DNA of 39,917 nucleotides, taken from NCBI GenBank assembly GCA_013792135.1, contig VMSP01000183.1, positions 1 through 39,917 on the forward strand, in the 5' to 3' direction. The translations under genes were made by a program, and so were the position numbers. How positions within the stretch are numbered: the stretch's first letter is position 1; each line of letters begins with the position of its first letter. Below, piece after piece: positions 23,347-32,450 of this stretch. The DNA comes from Desulfocapsa sp. (GTDB lineage: Bacteria; Desulfobacterota; Desulfobulbia; Desulfobulbales; Desulfocapsaceae). Under the pieces are notes generated by a model. That model saw only the letters and a program-made list of their open reading frames with translations. It had not been told where the DNA came from and ran no database searches.

Positions 23347-26214
23347 TTACGCTGCTATTCCTAAGACAAAGATTTCCACAAACTGTTTCATCTTCACCAA
23401 GATCCTCTCTCCAATCGTCCTCGCCTGCAACACACTGGGGCGGTTATCCAGACATTTAAAGATGTCATCGCGGAGCGGTTCCTGTTCGTTGAAGATATAT
23501 GTATCAATCAGGGCCTGAAACTGTTTCCGGTCGAGATGTTCTTCCTCGCATAACTGGCCCAGTGCCAGAACCTTCTGCTCCTGCCAGTATTTCTCAAAAT
23601 CATCGCTGATGGCATCCGCATCATCAATCTTGGGCAGATGTTCTTCGATAAACTTCTCAATGAGTTCCCGTTTGCTGCGGAGATCGATCATGCCGCCCAG
23701 CATGTCCAGAATGGCCTTCTTCTGCTGCCCTCTCTCCTTTTCATCCGCCTGTTTCAGCCTGGCGAGCAGCTTCAGGATGTAGGCCACATTGATCTCATCC
23801 CGATGGATCAGTTCCAGCTCAAAATCCACATCCTCCAGGATGGAGCTTTTTTCCTTCTGGTGATCGCTCTTGACCTTATCGTGCAGATCGAGATATTTGC
23901 TTTTGTAATCCTCAAAACTCTGCTCGCTCATGGGCAGGTCAGCCCAGCTGAAATCGGCAAAAGAGGTTAGTACATTGCGGAGACGCATCAACTCACGGAA
24001 GGCCTGGATAAAGGCCAATTGCTGATCTTCGCCGGCCAGATCGTCGACACTTTTTACGGTGGGGGCTATTTTCAGCAGGTCTGCAAAGGCGAGACTGAAC
24101 TTCCGGACAATGTCCTCATAGGGCGGCAGAAGGATGACCTCCTTCGCCTCCTTGTTGGAAAAGAGGACAATGGCATCATCGGTGGCCTTTTTGAGATTGC
24201 GGAAGCAGAGGATATTGCCATGGGATTTCTGCTCATTCAAAATGCGGTTGGTCCGTGAAAAGGCCTGGATCAAACCATGATAGCTCAGTCTTTTGTCCAC
24301 ATAGAGGGTGTTGACCTTCTTGGCATCAAAGCCGGTGAGGAACATATTGACCACCAGCAGGATGTCGAGCCGCTCTTTGTCCGGGAATCCTTCCTTTTCC
24401 CGCTCCTTGAGGCGCTTGCTGATGTCCTTGAAATAATTCTCAAATTGCTGGCCGTCCCTGGTGGAAAACCCGGTACGGTACATGCCGTTGTAGTCACCAA
24501 TAAATTGATCCAGTTTTTCACGGCTATGGCTGGTCGCATAGACGGGGCGGGCTTCTGCCGCCATGGCATAATCAGCGGGAAGCATGCCGTCGGCATCCTG
24601 ATCGTCTTCATTGGTGCCGTAGCTGAAGATGGTGGCAATCCGCAGATCGTGTTCCCCGGCCTCCTTCTTCCTTTGGAATAGTTCGTAATATTGAATCAGG
24701 CTCTCGATACTGCTCACGGCAAAGATGGCCGAATAGGCCCGGTTATGGGTCTTCTGGTTGTGATGGCTGATGATGTAATCGACAATCTTTTCCAGGCGGG
24801 CCGGTGAATCGAGCACCTCTCTGGCATCGATATCTTCCACCTCGATATCGATGAAGGTCTTACCTTTCTGTTTATAGCGCCCCAGGTACTCCACCGAAAA
24901 GCGCAGTAAATTCTGGTCACGGATGGCATCGGTGATCACATACTTATGCAGGCAGTCCCCAAAAAGGTCTTTGGTGGTGCGCTTGCCCAGCTGGTTCTTC
25001 AGGGCGTTGTCGGCAAAGATGGGGGTGCCGGTAAAACCGAAAAGCTGGCTGTTCGGGAAAAAATTGGTGATTCTTTTATGGGTATCGCCAAACTGGCTGC
25101 GATGACATTCATCAAAGATGAATACCAGACGCTTATCACGCAAAGGGGCCATGCCGGACTGGTAGCGCCCATTGCCGATGGCATTGTTCAGCTTCTGGAT
25201 GGTGGTCAAGATCAGCTTGCTGTCGTCGCCGAACTGCCGGACCAGAGACAGGGTATTGTCGGTCACATCGACGCTGTCTTTCTTGAAGCTGTTGAATTCC
25301 TTCATGGTCTGGTAGTCCAGATCCTTGCGGTCGACCACGAAAACCACCTTATGCACCTCGGGCTGATCCATGATGATCTGGCTGGCCTTGAAGGAGGTGA
25401 GGGTTTTGCCCGAGCCGGTGGTATGCCAGATATAGCCATTTTCGCGGCTGGTGTGGACCCGGTCGATAATGGCCTCGGCGGCATAATACTGATAGGGGCG
25501 CAGCACCATCGGAATCTTATGGGTCTCGTTGAGGACGATATACTGTCCAAGCATCCTGCCCAGATGATTGGGATTGAGGAATGCGGCGGTAAATCTGCTC
25601 AGATCGGTGATGTTCCGGTTGTGAACATCGGCCCAGCAAAAGGTCTGTTTGAAGGATTGCTTCCGGTTGTTGGCGTAATACTTGGTGTTGAAGCCATTGG
25701 AGATGACAAAGATCTGCACATACTGAAAGAGACCGCTGTTCACCCAGAAGGAATGGCGCTGGTAGCGGTTGATCTGATTGAAGGCCTCTTTGAGTTCCAG
25801 CCCCCGTCGTTTGAGCTCGATTTGCACCAGGGGCAGGCCGTTGATCAGCAGGGTGACGTCGTAGCGGGTCTTGTAGGCGCCGGCCACGTTGACCTGGCTG
25901 GTGACCTGGAAGAGATTGCGGCCCCGCTCCTCCGCATCGAAGAAGTGCACATAGAAGCTCTCGCCGTTGTCCCTGTTCAGCTGCAACCGGTCGCGCAGGG
26001 CCTTGGCCTTGCCGAAGACATTGCCCTTGGCCAGATGGTTGAGGATGGTCCCGAATTCCTTGGCGGAAAAGGTGGTCTCATTGAAGGCCCCCAGCTGGCT
26101 CTGCAGATTGGTCAGCAGGCTTTCTTCGTCTTGGATGGCGACATGACTATATCCCAGGCCGGTGAGCTGCTTAACCAGATCGCTCTCTAAGATAGCTTCG
26201 GCTTGGGTCGTCAT
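23347..26214 (-). CDS. hsdR: Type I restriction enzyme R subunit HsdR
   Basis: A 955-residue protein. The N-terminal nuclease region has DVTLLINGLPLVQIELKRRG (PD-ExK type, with the ELK part). The SF2 translocase has Walker A HTTGSGKTLTSF with Lys270, the DEAD-like FIFDECHRSQFG, GFTGTPIF and later VNMFLTGFDAKKVNTLYVDK and QAFSRTNRI. HsdR cleaves DNA lacking host methylation after ATP-driven translocation, in complex with HsdM and HsdS. It is the last gene of the operon; its ATG overlaps the rhuM stop as ATGA. Full length with all motifs intact suggests activity. Confidence 0.96.
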   Translation of the reverse strand: MTTQAEAILESDLVKQLTGLGYSHVAIQDEESLLTNLQSQLGAFNETTFSAKEFGTILNHLAKGNVFGKAKALRDRLQLNRDNGESFYVHFFDAEERGRNLFQVTSQVNVAGAYKTRYDVTLLINGLPLVQIELKRRGLELKEAFNQINRYQRHSFWVNSGLFQYVQIFVISNGFNTKYYANNRKQSFKQTFCWADVHNRNITDLSRFTAAFLNPNHLGRMLGQYIVLNETHKIPMVLRPYQYYAAEAIIDRVHTSRENGYIWHTTGSGKTLTSFKASQIIMDQPEVHKVVFVVDRKDLDYQTMKEFNSFKKDSVDVTDNTLSLVRQFGDDSKLILTTIQKLNNAIGNGRYQSGMAPLRDKRLVFIFDECHRSQFGDTHKRITNFFPNSQLFGFTGTPIFADNALKNQLGKRTTKDLFGDCLHKYVITDAIRDQNLLRFSVEYLGRYKQKGKTFIDIEVEDIDAREVLDSPARLEKIVDYIISHHNQKTHNRAYSAIFAVSSIESLIQYYELFQRKKEAGEHDLRIATIFSYGTNEDDQDADGMLPADYAMAAEARPVYATSHSREKLDQFIGDYNGMYRTGFSTRDGQQFENYFKDISKRLKEREKEGFPDKERLDILLVVNMFLTGFDAKKVNTLYVDKRLSYHGLIQAFSRTNRILNEQKSHGNILCFRNLKKATDDAIVLFSNKEAKEVILLPPYEDIVRKFSLAFADLLKIAPTVKSVDDLAGEDQQLAFIQAFRELMRLRNVLTSFADFSWADLPMSEQSFEDYKSKYLDLHDKVKSDHQKEKSSILEDVDFELELIHRDEINVAYILKLLARLKQADEKERGQQKKAILDMLGGMIDLRSKRELIEKFIEEHLPKIDDADAISDDFEKYWQEQKVLALGQLCEEEHLDRKQFQALIDTYIFNEQEPLRDDIFKCLDNRPSVLQARTIGERILVKMKQFVEIFVLGIAA

Positions 26215-27242
26215 TTTTTCTCTATTTTCTTAATCATCCGGTCAAAATCGGACTCAAGATTCCGGTCTTGGATAACCCGGTATTTTTCAAATTCATTGCC
26301 GGCAAACTCTTTGGCGATTTCAGCGGTTACCTTGCCGGAATCTTCTAATATGTCATATTCATTAAACTGCAAAAAAGCGTTAAGTTTTTCGGCCCAATCT
26401 TGCATGGACATTGCTATCCCTCTTACTGCCTGATTTTCTGCGTAATCCAGATACATCGTGACAATGCGATTAAGAGCTTTTAACTCTTTTTCGGAGAGGT
26501 AATTTTTGGCAATAACGACATCTGATTTTCTGATCGGGCTATCAGGAGCATTCTGCCAAGTGGTCAGGCCCATATGTTTTTTGGTGTGATCGGCTCGCGC
26601 AGTGATAACTTCCGCCGCCGTTTGTTGGGTGATACTGAAATGCAGTTTGTTTTGCACGCCGGCAAAAAAAGTTTTGGTCGTGGCCGCTTTGCTGTCATAG
26701 TCAATGCTGCATTGGGCGTAGATATCGGTGATTTTTTGATAGAATCTTCTCTCGCTACTCCGTATCTCCCGAATTCTTTCCAGCAGTTCATCGAAATAAT
26801 CTTTGCCGAATACCGGCTGCGGATTTTTGAGCCGTTCGTCGTCCATGACAAAGCCTTTAACAATGTACTCCTGCAAAATTCTGGTGGCCCATATTCTAAA
26901 TTGGGTGGCTCTTTTCGAATTGACCCGATAGCCCACCGCAATAATGGCGTCCAGATTATAAAATTCCACCTTCCTTTTTACATCTCTGCCGCCTTCATTT
27001 TGAACTGTTTCCAAAATGGAAACAGTTGCCCCTTTCTCTAATTCGCCTTCGTTATAAATATTATTGAGATGTTTGGAGATCGCCGGAATGTTGACATCAA
27101 AAAGTTCGGCTATCTTCTTTTGCGGCAACCAGATCGTTTCGTTCTGCAGGAGTACATCGACCTTAACCTCTCCATTTGCAGATTTATAAAGCAGGAACTC
27201 GGCAAAACCATCGTGGGCTGTGAGTTGATTTTTACCTTGCAT
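26211..27242 (-). CDS. RhuM-family protein within the hsd operon
   Basis: About 343 residues from the ATG at 27242, which has GGGGG eight bases upstream. Family landmarks are WLPQKKIAELFDVNIPAISK near the N-terminus (helix-turn-helix-like), the stretch VEFYNLDAIIAVGYRVNS and FRIWATRILQEYIVKGFVMD. RhuM (Virul_fac_RhuM) proteins were named from a Salmonella pathogenicity island, but they are commonly found inside type I restriction operons; their role there is unclear. The gene sits 13 bases after hsdS and overlaps hsdR by four bases, so it is an integral operon member. A DNA-binding or defence-accessory role is inference. Confidence 0.88.
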   Translation of the reverse strand: MQGKNQLTAHDGFAEFLLYKSANGEVKVDVLLQNETIWLPQKKIAELFDVNIPAISKHLNNIYNEGELEKGATVSILETVQNEGGRDVKRKVEFYNLDAIIAVGYRVNSKRATQFRIWATRILQEYIVKGFVMDDERLKNPQPVFGKDYFDELLERIREIRSSERRFYQKITDIYAQCSIDYDSKAATTKTFFAGVQNKLHFSITQQTAAEVITARADHTKKHMGLTTWQNAPDSPIRKSDVVIAKNYLSEKELKALNRIVTMYLDYAENQAVRGIAMSMQDWAEKLNAFLQFNEYDILEDSGKVTAEIAKEFAGNEFEKYRVIQDRNLESDFDRMIKKIEKK

Positions 27243-27255
27243 TACTATTCCCCCT

Positions 27256-28497
27256 TCACACAAAGAGCTGCTGGAGAAGGCCTTTTTTGAAGGTCCGGGT
27301 CTGGGCGAGTTGGGCTTTTACTACATCAAGTTTGGTTGTCAAATTCTCCAGAAAGAGACAAATCATATTTCTTTCTTCTTTGCAGGGGTAAGGAATTGGC
27401 ATTTTCAAGAAATCTGCATTTGTGATATTCATTCGATCATGCCTTGCCCCGAAGTTGGCAATGCTATGCATGTATGTATGCCATCCAGTAGTTTCAAAGT
27501 AGTATTCAAAATAATTGAGGCTTCCGGCATCAAAACGTAAAACTGAGTACAGAGGTGACATGACCCCTTTACCCAGCTTATTCCTTTTGATTGGGCCAAC
27601 AGGCGCGGAACTCGAGATCCTGGGATTGTACACAAAGTCATCTGTGTCCACGATATAGTATCCGCCAAGATTGTTCTGATTGGCAATATCCTTTAAAAAG
27701 TAATCTTGCTGACTGACAATCCCTTGTGTTGCTGAATTCGTAAGCACATTGGTAACGGTGCTGTTTTGGTTCTTTGTTGTTATTTTTTTAGCCAAAGTTC
27801 CTAACCGCTTCTCCTGCCAATCCGGATAATCCTGGCCATTCTCATCCTGAAAGCGGATCTCTCGGGAGAATATTTTTTGCAGCACCCCTTTCTTGTATTG
27901 CTCCAGCAGTTCCTTCTTGCGGTTGAGCTGCTGGAGCTTTTGGTCTATCGCGGAGAGGAAAGATGCTATTTTTTGTTGTTCGGGGAGGGTGGGGACAACA
28001 ATCTTAAACGAACGAATACTTTGAAAATTCAATCCTTCCCTGCCACCACCAGCTTGTCTCTGATAAACGAGTTTCTGACCTTTTGAGGAGCTCAAAAAAG
28101 ATTGATAAAAATTTGGTGATCGTCCATTTTTTAACCGGATGATACAGACGTGCTGGTTGACATTTCCTACCGTGAAATCTGCTGGCACAACACAACTTCT
28201 ACCGATTGAAGCACCAGTAATATTAAGAAGTATATCAGACGGATGAACCTCTGAGCTTTTCATCTGTTCATGAATTTCTTGAGAAATAAATGTAATATTA
28301 TTTAAAAGTAATCGATCACCGTGAACATTTTGACTTCGAATGAACACGATACCATCGTTTTGGTATACTTTTGACCCCCCTTTAGGAGTAACTCCGCTAC
28401 CTATTTTCAGGGAATTATTTCCGAGTTTAATCAAATCCCACGTCTCATCAAAACCAGGAAAACGTAGCTTCGGTACTCGTTTTATGCCCTTTTTCAT
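27256..28497 (-). CDS. hsdS: Type I restriction enzyme specificity subunit HsdS
   Basis: About 413 residues from the ATG at 28497; a GTG at 28506 is also possible. It has two target recognition domains. The first ends with VVPTLPEQQKIASFLSAIDQ followed by a long helical spacer (LNRKKELLEQYKKGVLQKIF). The second runs from about residue 215 and ends with MPIPYPCKEERNMICLFL and a second helical spacer (VKAQLAQTRTFKKGLLQQLF). The two domains set the bipartite target sequence, which cannot be read directly from the protein. Base composition is more AT-rich than in hsdM and hsdR, as is usual for exchanged specificity domains. Confidence 0.95.
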   Translation of the reverse strand: MKKGIKRVPKLRFPGFDETWDLIKLGNNSLKIGSGVTPKGGSKVYQNDGIVFIRSQNVHGDRLLLNNITFISQEIHEQMKSSEVHPSDILLNITGASIGRSCVVPADFTVGNVNQHVCIIRLKNGRSPNFYQSFLSSSKGQKLVYQRQAGGGREGLNFQSIRSFKIVVPTLPEQQKIASFLSAIDQKLQQLNRKKELLEQYKKGVLQKIFSREIRFQDENGQDYPDWQEKRLGTLAKKITTKNQNSTVTNVLTNSATQGIVSQQDYFLKDIANQNNLGGYYIVDTDDFVYNPRISSSAPVGPIKRNKLGKGVMSPLYSVLRFDAGSLNYFEYYFETTGWHTYMHSIANFGARHDRMNITNADFLKMPIPYPCKEERNMICLFLENLTTKLDVVKAQLAQTRTFKKGLLQQLFV

Positions 28498-28515
28498 ATT
28501 TTTCACGTCCCTGTC

Positions 28516-30075
28516 TTAAAAAGGGGCATTGATCTTTAGCTGCTGGCAATAATCCGCAATCGCCGCATCGGTTTCCTGCAACTCTCTGTCCAGGTACTTC
28601 AGCTCCTGAGACACCGCCTGCAGATCCACCGCTTCTTCTTCCTCAAAGGTGTCAACATAGCGGGGAATATTCAGGTTGTAGTCATTATCCCGCACTTCAT
28701 CCAGATTGGCCACGTAGCTGTATTTAGCTTCGGACTTGCGCTCCCGATAGGCGGTGACGATCTTGTCGATATCTGCTGGACGAAGAAAATTCTGATTTGT
28801 GGCCTTGTCAAAAGACTGGCTGGCATCGATAAAGAGGATATTGTCCGCCTGCTGCCGCTGCTTTTTCAGCACCAGGATACAGGTGGGAATAGAGGTGCCG
28901 TAAAAGATATTGGCCGGCAGCCCGATCACCGCATCCAGAGAGTTGCGTTCTTCAATCAGGTATTTGCGGATATGCCCTTCTGCCGCGCCCCGGAACAGAA
29001 CCCCGTGGGGCAGAACCACCGCCATGGTGCCGTTGTCGGCCAGCTGGTGAACCATGTGCTGGACAAAGGCAAAGTCCGCTTTTGATTTGGGCGCCAGTTT
29101 GCCGTAGGACGCAAAACGGTCGTCACTCATAAACAGAGGGCTGGCGCTCCAGTCGGCAGAAAAGGGCGGATTGGCGACAATGGCCTCAAAGCGCTGGTCG
29201 AGGTGCTGGGGATGTTCCAGGGTATCGTCGTTTTTGATGTCGAATTTGCGGTAGTGGACATTGTGCATGATCATGTTCATGCGGCACAGGTTATAGGTGC
29301 TGGGATTACTTTCCTGCCCATAAAAGCCGCCCACCTCCTTCACCTCTTTGGCCACCCGCAAGAGCAGGGAACCCGATCCGCAGGTGGGATCATAGACACT
29401 CTTCAACTTATCCTTGCCGCTGGTAACGATCTTGGCCAAGATCATGCTCACCTGCTGGGGGGTGTAAAACTCCCCGGCCTTCTTGCCGGCCCCGCTGGCA
29501 AACTGGCCGATCAGATATTCATAGGCATCGCCCAGCACATCGCTTTCGCTATCTTCCAGCCTGAAGTCGATCTGTTCCAGGTGGACCAGAACCTTGACGA
29601 TCAGCTCGTTCTTGGCGTTTTCGGTCTTACCCAGTTTGGCGCTGGTCAGATCCAGGTCTTCGAAGAGATGATCAAAATCCTCTTCACTGTCGGTGCCCAT
29701 GGTGGATTGGGCAATACTGTTCAGCACCTTGGTCAGGTCATCCAGAATGAACTTGTGCCTGCCGTCTCCATTACCCCGCCGCGCCATCTCACTGAACAGC
29801 TCGGATGGTTTCAGAAAATAGCCCAGCTTGTCGAGGGCTTCTTCCTTAATGGCTGCCAGATACTTCTGCCCTTCAGGAGTGTTTTCATCAAGGTCGGCGA
29901 AGAGCCGTCCATCCGGCTGCAAGATCTTGTCACCATAGGTGTGCATCTTCTCACTGAGGTACTTGTAGAAGATGAATCCCAGAATATAATCGCGGAAGTC
30001 ATCAGCCCCCATTTTCCCGCGCAGGGTATTGGCGATATTCCACAGCTGCTGTTCAAGGTGCTGTTTTTCGGTCAT
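28516..30075 (-). CDS. hsdM: Type I DNA methyltransferase subunit HsdM
   Basis: A 519-residue N6-adenine methyltransferase. The N-terminal HsdM domain (LWNIANTLRGKMGADDFRDY) precedes the AdoMet-binding motif DPTCGSGSLLLRVA and the catalytic motif NPPF at residues 302-305. ATG at 30075 has AAAGGA at good spacing. With HsdS it methylates and so protects the host target sites. The order hsdM-hsdS-rhuM-hsdR with short gaps shows one operon. Confidence 0.97.
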   Translation of the reverse strand: MTEKQHLEQQLWNIANTLRGKMGADDFRDYILGFIFYKYLSEKMHTYGDKILQPDGRLFADLDENTPEGQKYLAAIKEEALDKLGYFLKPSELFSEMARRGNGDGRHKFILDDLTKVLNSIAQSTMGTDSEEDFDHLFEDLDLTSAKLGKTENAKNELIVKVLVHLEQIDFRLEDSESDVLGDAYEYLIGQFASGAGKKAGEFYTPQQVSMILAKIVTSGKDKLKSVYDPTCGSGSLLLRVAKEVKEVGGFYGQESNPSTYNLCRMNMIMHNVHYRKFDIKNDDTLEHPQHLDQRFEAIVANPPFSADWSASPLFMSDDRFASYGKLAPKSKADFAFVQHMVHQLADNGTMAVVLPHGVLFRGAAEGHIRKYLIEERNSLDAVIGLPANIFYGTSIPTCILVLKKQRQQADNILFIDASQSFDKATNQNFLRPADIDKIVTAYRERKSEAKYSYVANLDEVRDNDYNLNIPRYVDTFEEEEAVDLQAVSQELKYLDRELQETDAAIADYCQQLKINAPF

Positions 30076-30086
30076 GTTTTCCTTTA

Positions 30087-30359
30087 TTATGCAGCCTTTA
30101 AATCTGATTCGTCGAGTGCCATTCTCGTGTAATCTAAATTGTCATAGTCACATTTTTGGTGAAGGGCCTTCCCCATCTTTTTTAGCGTCTGCTGGTCCCA
30201 ATAGATTTCGTAGATCCACGTTTCATCATCATCTAACATGATTTCATCAATACGGCCAGACCATCCCCCGATGTCAAAGCCATAATCCGGGTCTTTCGTT
30301 CCTGCGCAGATTGTGACGTTCTGGCCAGAAAAAAATTTGCTTTGTATCATTTTCATCAT
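30087..30359 (-). CDS. Small SH3-like hypothetical protein upstream of hsdM
   Basis: About 90 residues, ending 11 bases before hsdM. The open frame continues upstream, but that part is a shadow of the AsnC-domain gene, so I start at the ATG near 30359; no good ribosome binding site is visible. The sequence has SGQNVTICAGTKDPDYGF, then GGWSGRIDEI and a C-terminal half with IYEIYWDQQTLKKM and YTRMALDESDL. It resembles SH3/KOW-like small domain proteins I have seen in many bacteria as unannotated genes. The function is unknown, and the link to the restriction system rests on position only. Confidence 0.65.
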   Translation of the reverse strand: MMKMIQSKFFSGQNVTICAGTKDPDYGFDIGGWSGRIDEIMLDDDETWIYEIYWDQQTLKKMGKALHQKCDYDNLDYTRMALDESDLKAA

Positions 30360-30393
30360 GGGTGTGATGTTGGGGAAAATGGCAGGAGTGTAT

Positions 30394-30672
30394 TTACTCC
30401 ATTCCGATTTGGAACATGGTCTCCAGATCATGACGGGAATAGGCCTTGAAGGCGAGCATGGTCTCTGATTTGAGAATGAAATTGATGCCCAGCAGTTTTT
30501 TGGTAACAAGATCGGCCAATTCCTCATTGGAGGCAACGCGGGCAATGGCGATAAGATCGTAGTTCCCACTCACGGAATAAACCTCTGAAATCCCATCCAG
30601 CCCGGCTATCTGTTCCGCCACCTCGTTAATCCTGGTTCTTTCTGCATTGATGAGAATAATTGAGGTAACCAT
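30394..30672 (-). CDS. Stand-alone AsnC/Lrp-type ligand-binding domain protein
   Basis: A 92-residue protein. The ATG at 30672 follows AAGGAGG at ideal spacing. It consists only of the ACT-like effector domain of the Lrp/AsnC family (SIILINAERTRINEVAEQI, VYSVSGNYDLIAIARVAS, GINFILKSETMLAFKAYS) and lacks the N-terminal helix-turn-helix. Such single-domain proteins are thought to bind small molecules such as amino acids and may tune full-length Lrp proteins. The gene lies 34 bases before the next leftward gene and may share its transcript. Confidence 0.88.
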   Translation of the reverse strand: MVTSIILINAERTRINEVAEQIAGLDGISEVYSVSGNYDLIAIARVASNEELADLVTKKLLGINFILKSETMLAFKAYSRHDLETMFQIGME

Positions 30673-30812
30673 GTTTGCCTCCTTGTTGTTGTTTTGTTGT
30701 GAGATTAGGGTAACTCCCTGACATGTCAAGAGTCGCAGGAAGAATCAGGAACAGATTGTTATGCATGTAAGCCTCTGCATCAAAGTAACTTTATCCGCTC
30801 TTTGCCGTTTTG

Positions 30813-31955
30813 TCATGCTGCAAGCTCCGCCAACCACTTTGCTCCCTTGAGAATGGACACCGGGCGGCGGTATTCTTCCTGGCGCAGCTCACGCACCAGT
30901 TGAATTGCCTGCGCCTCTGAGAACTGTTCGGCAAACTTGACAAGGGTGGATGTCGGGCTGTTGTCCGTGTGTTTGCATTCGATCAGGTGGGTCGGGGTAT
31001 CATTTTCAGACAGGACAAAATCGATCTCGGCCCCATCTTTTGTCCGCAGGTAATGCAGACCACTCTCTTTGCCCAAGGTGTCCTGCTCAAAATGGATGTG
31101 CTTGAGCAGCATGGTGGCACAGGCATTTTCCCACTTCACTCCCTCATCGCCCAGCACATAGCCGGTATCAAAGAAATAGACTTTGGGTTCTTTAAGGATT
31201 GCCCGGGCGACATTACGATGATAGGGGCGCACCAGAAAGATAATGTACAGGGCCTCCAGAATTTCCAGGTATTTGGTCACGGTATTGGGGGCAGTCTGGA
31301 GATCACGGGCCAGAGAAGCGATGGAGAGCGGTGAGCCGACACGGCCGCGCAGCAATTCTACCAGCAGACGCATGACCTTGATTTCGTGAATCCTTGAAAA
31401 TTCCAGCACGTCTTCGCGAACCAGATCGGTAAAGTATTGTCGACGCCAGCGCTCGGCCTCAACCGTATTTTCGGCCAGAAAGGGTTCCGGCATGCCGCCT
31501 CGCTCAAGTAGACGGTCAAGTGCGTCATCCGGCGTGGCATCGGTCCGAGAGACCCACTCGCGTACTGAAAAGGGATGCAGCCGCAGCTGAAAGTAACGTC
31601 CGGCCAGAGATTCTCCAGATTGCCGGAAAGTCTCCATGCGAGCGCTTCCCGGCACCAGGATGGCCTGCCCAACGGTGCGTCCATCAAAAATGCCCTTCAG
31701 ATATGTCTTCCACTCTGCCATTTTGTGAATTTCATCCAGCACCAGCAGATCGGTGCGCAGGCCCCAGCTCTGGTCAAGAAGCATGCGGTGATCGGGAGCC
31801 ACATCCCAGTTTAAATACTGCGGATGCTGGAAAATGGCCATCATCTCTTTTGCCAGAGTTGTCTTCCCTACCTGTCTCGGGCCGGTCAGCAGCACCATTT
31901 TCTTTCCAAGATCAGCATGAATTATGTCAGCAAGATACCTTTTCATGACGACCAT
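30813..31955 (-). CDS. AAA-type ATPase with DUF4143 domain
   Basis: A 380-residue protein. The N-terminal ATPase has Walker A LLTGPRQVGKTTLA near residue 25 and Walker B LLVLDEIHKMAEWK. A winged-helix-like middle follows (SIASLARDLQTAPNTVTKYL), then a DUF4143 C-terminal domain with KVYFFDTG and the nuclease-like DGAEIDFVLSE and LIECKHT. These proteins are widespread and variable between strains; the family function is unclear, though the C-terminal part looks like a PD-(D/E)xK fold. The ATG at 31955 lacks a clear ribosome binding site; one at 31946 is an alternative. Confidence 0.88.
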   Translation of the reverse strand: MVVMKRYLADIIHADLGKKMVLLTGPRQVGKTTLAKEMMAIFQHPQYLNWDVAPDHRMLLDQSWGLRTDLLVLDEIHKMAEWKTYLKGIFDGRTVGQAILVPGSARMETFRQSGESLAGRYFQLRLHPFSVREWVSRTDATPDDALDRLLERGGMPEPFLAENTVEAERWRRQYFTDLVREDVLEFSRIHEIKVMRLLVELLRGRVGSPLSIASLARDLQTAPNTVTKYLEILEALYIIFLVRPYHRNVARAILKEPKVYFFDTGYVLGDEGVKWENACATMLLKHIHFEQDTLGKESGLHYLRTKDGAEIDFVLSENDTPTHLIECKHTDNSPTSTLVKFAEQFSEAQAIQLVRELRQEEYRRPVSILKGAKWLAELAA

Positions 31956-32063
31956 TGTGAGAGATTATGAAAAATAGTCAAGACTTTTTGTGTTTATCGT
32001 GCAAAATAGTCGGATTCATCCGCGGCGCGGAGGAAATAAAAGGCTACATTTAGTAATTTACGT

Positions 32064-32083
32064 GAAATATGGTTGGTTATTTC
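32064..32083. promoter_or_regulatory. Possible HipB-type operator
   Basis: GAAATA (32064-32069) and TATTTC (32078-32083) form a perfect inverted repeat with an eight-base spacer. The E. coli HipB operator has the same geometry (five-base half-sites, eight-base spacer) with different bases. It lies about 20 bases upstream of the likely -35 element of the HipB/HipA pair. Only one copy was noticed. Confidence 0.35.
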
Positions 32084-32102
32084 CAGCTTAAATGGCTTTT
32101 TT

Positions 32103-32131
32103 TTGATATAAAACAGGTTTTGTGCTATTTT
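32103..32131 (+). promoter_or_regulatory. Likely sigma-70 promoter of the hipB-like/hipA pair
   Basis: TTGATA (32103-32108) and TATTTT (32126-32131) are separated by exactly 17 bases. Transcription would start near 32138, just before AAGGTGG and the ATG at 32154. Confidence 0.5.
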
Positions 32132-32153
32132 AAAAAGAAAAAGGTGGAATTTC

Positions 32154-32450
32154 ATGGAAAAAACTGAATTATTAGGTCAGCTCGGGCTGTTATACCGGAA
32201 AAGGCGAATCGAGCTGAAAATCAAGCTGCGGACGCTGGCGATCAGGTGCGGGATCTCTATTGACACTCTGCGGTCGATCGAACGGGGGAGTGCGAGCGTG
32301 AAGATCGGCTCCTGGTTTGCGGTGGCCGATGCCCTTGGCTTGGCCGAAGTCTGGAAGGGGCTGCTTGCGGAAACGGTTGATCCCTTCGAGGAATATGACC
32401 GCAGACAGGGGCTTGAAGAAAAAATTCTGAAAACGCGGGTCCGGTCGTGA
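32154..32450 (+). CDS. XRE-family regulator, HipB-like antitoxin
   Basis: A 98-residue protein with a good ribosome binding site (AAGGTGG). A helix-turn-helix is clear in IKLRTLAIRCGISIDTLRSIERGSASVKIGSW in two parts: IKLRTLAIRCGIS and IDTLRSIERGSA. The C-terminal tail (DPFEEYDRRQGLEEKIL) is typical of regulators paired with HipA kinases. Its stop overlaps the GTG start of the downstream kinase gene. It probably represses its own operon and restrains HipA. Confidence 0.88.
   Translation: MEKTELLGQLGLLYRKRRIELKIKLRTLAIRCGISIDTLRSIERGSASVKIGSWFAVADALGLAEVWKGLLAETVDPFEEYDRRQGLEEKILKTRVRS

Noticed and set aside
24946-26190. Long plus-strand frame of 414 codons
   Set aside because: It lies wholly antisense to hsdR, whose motifs are complete; its composition is that of a mirror frame of a GC-biased gene.
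29203-30132. Plus-strand frame of 309 codons
   Set aside because: Antisense to hsdM, which has all its catalytic motifs.
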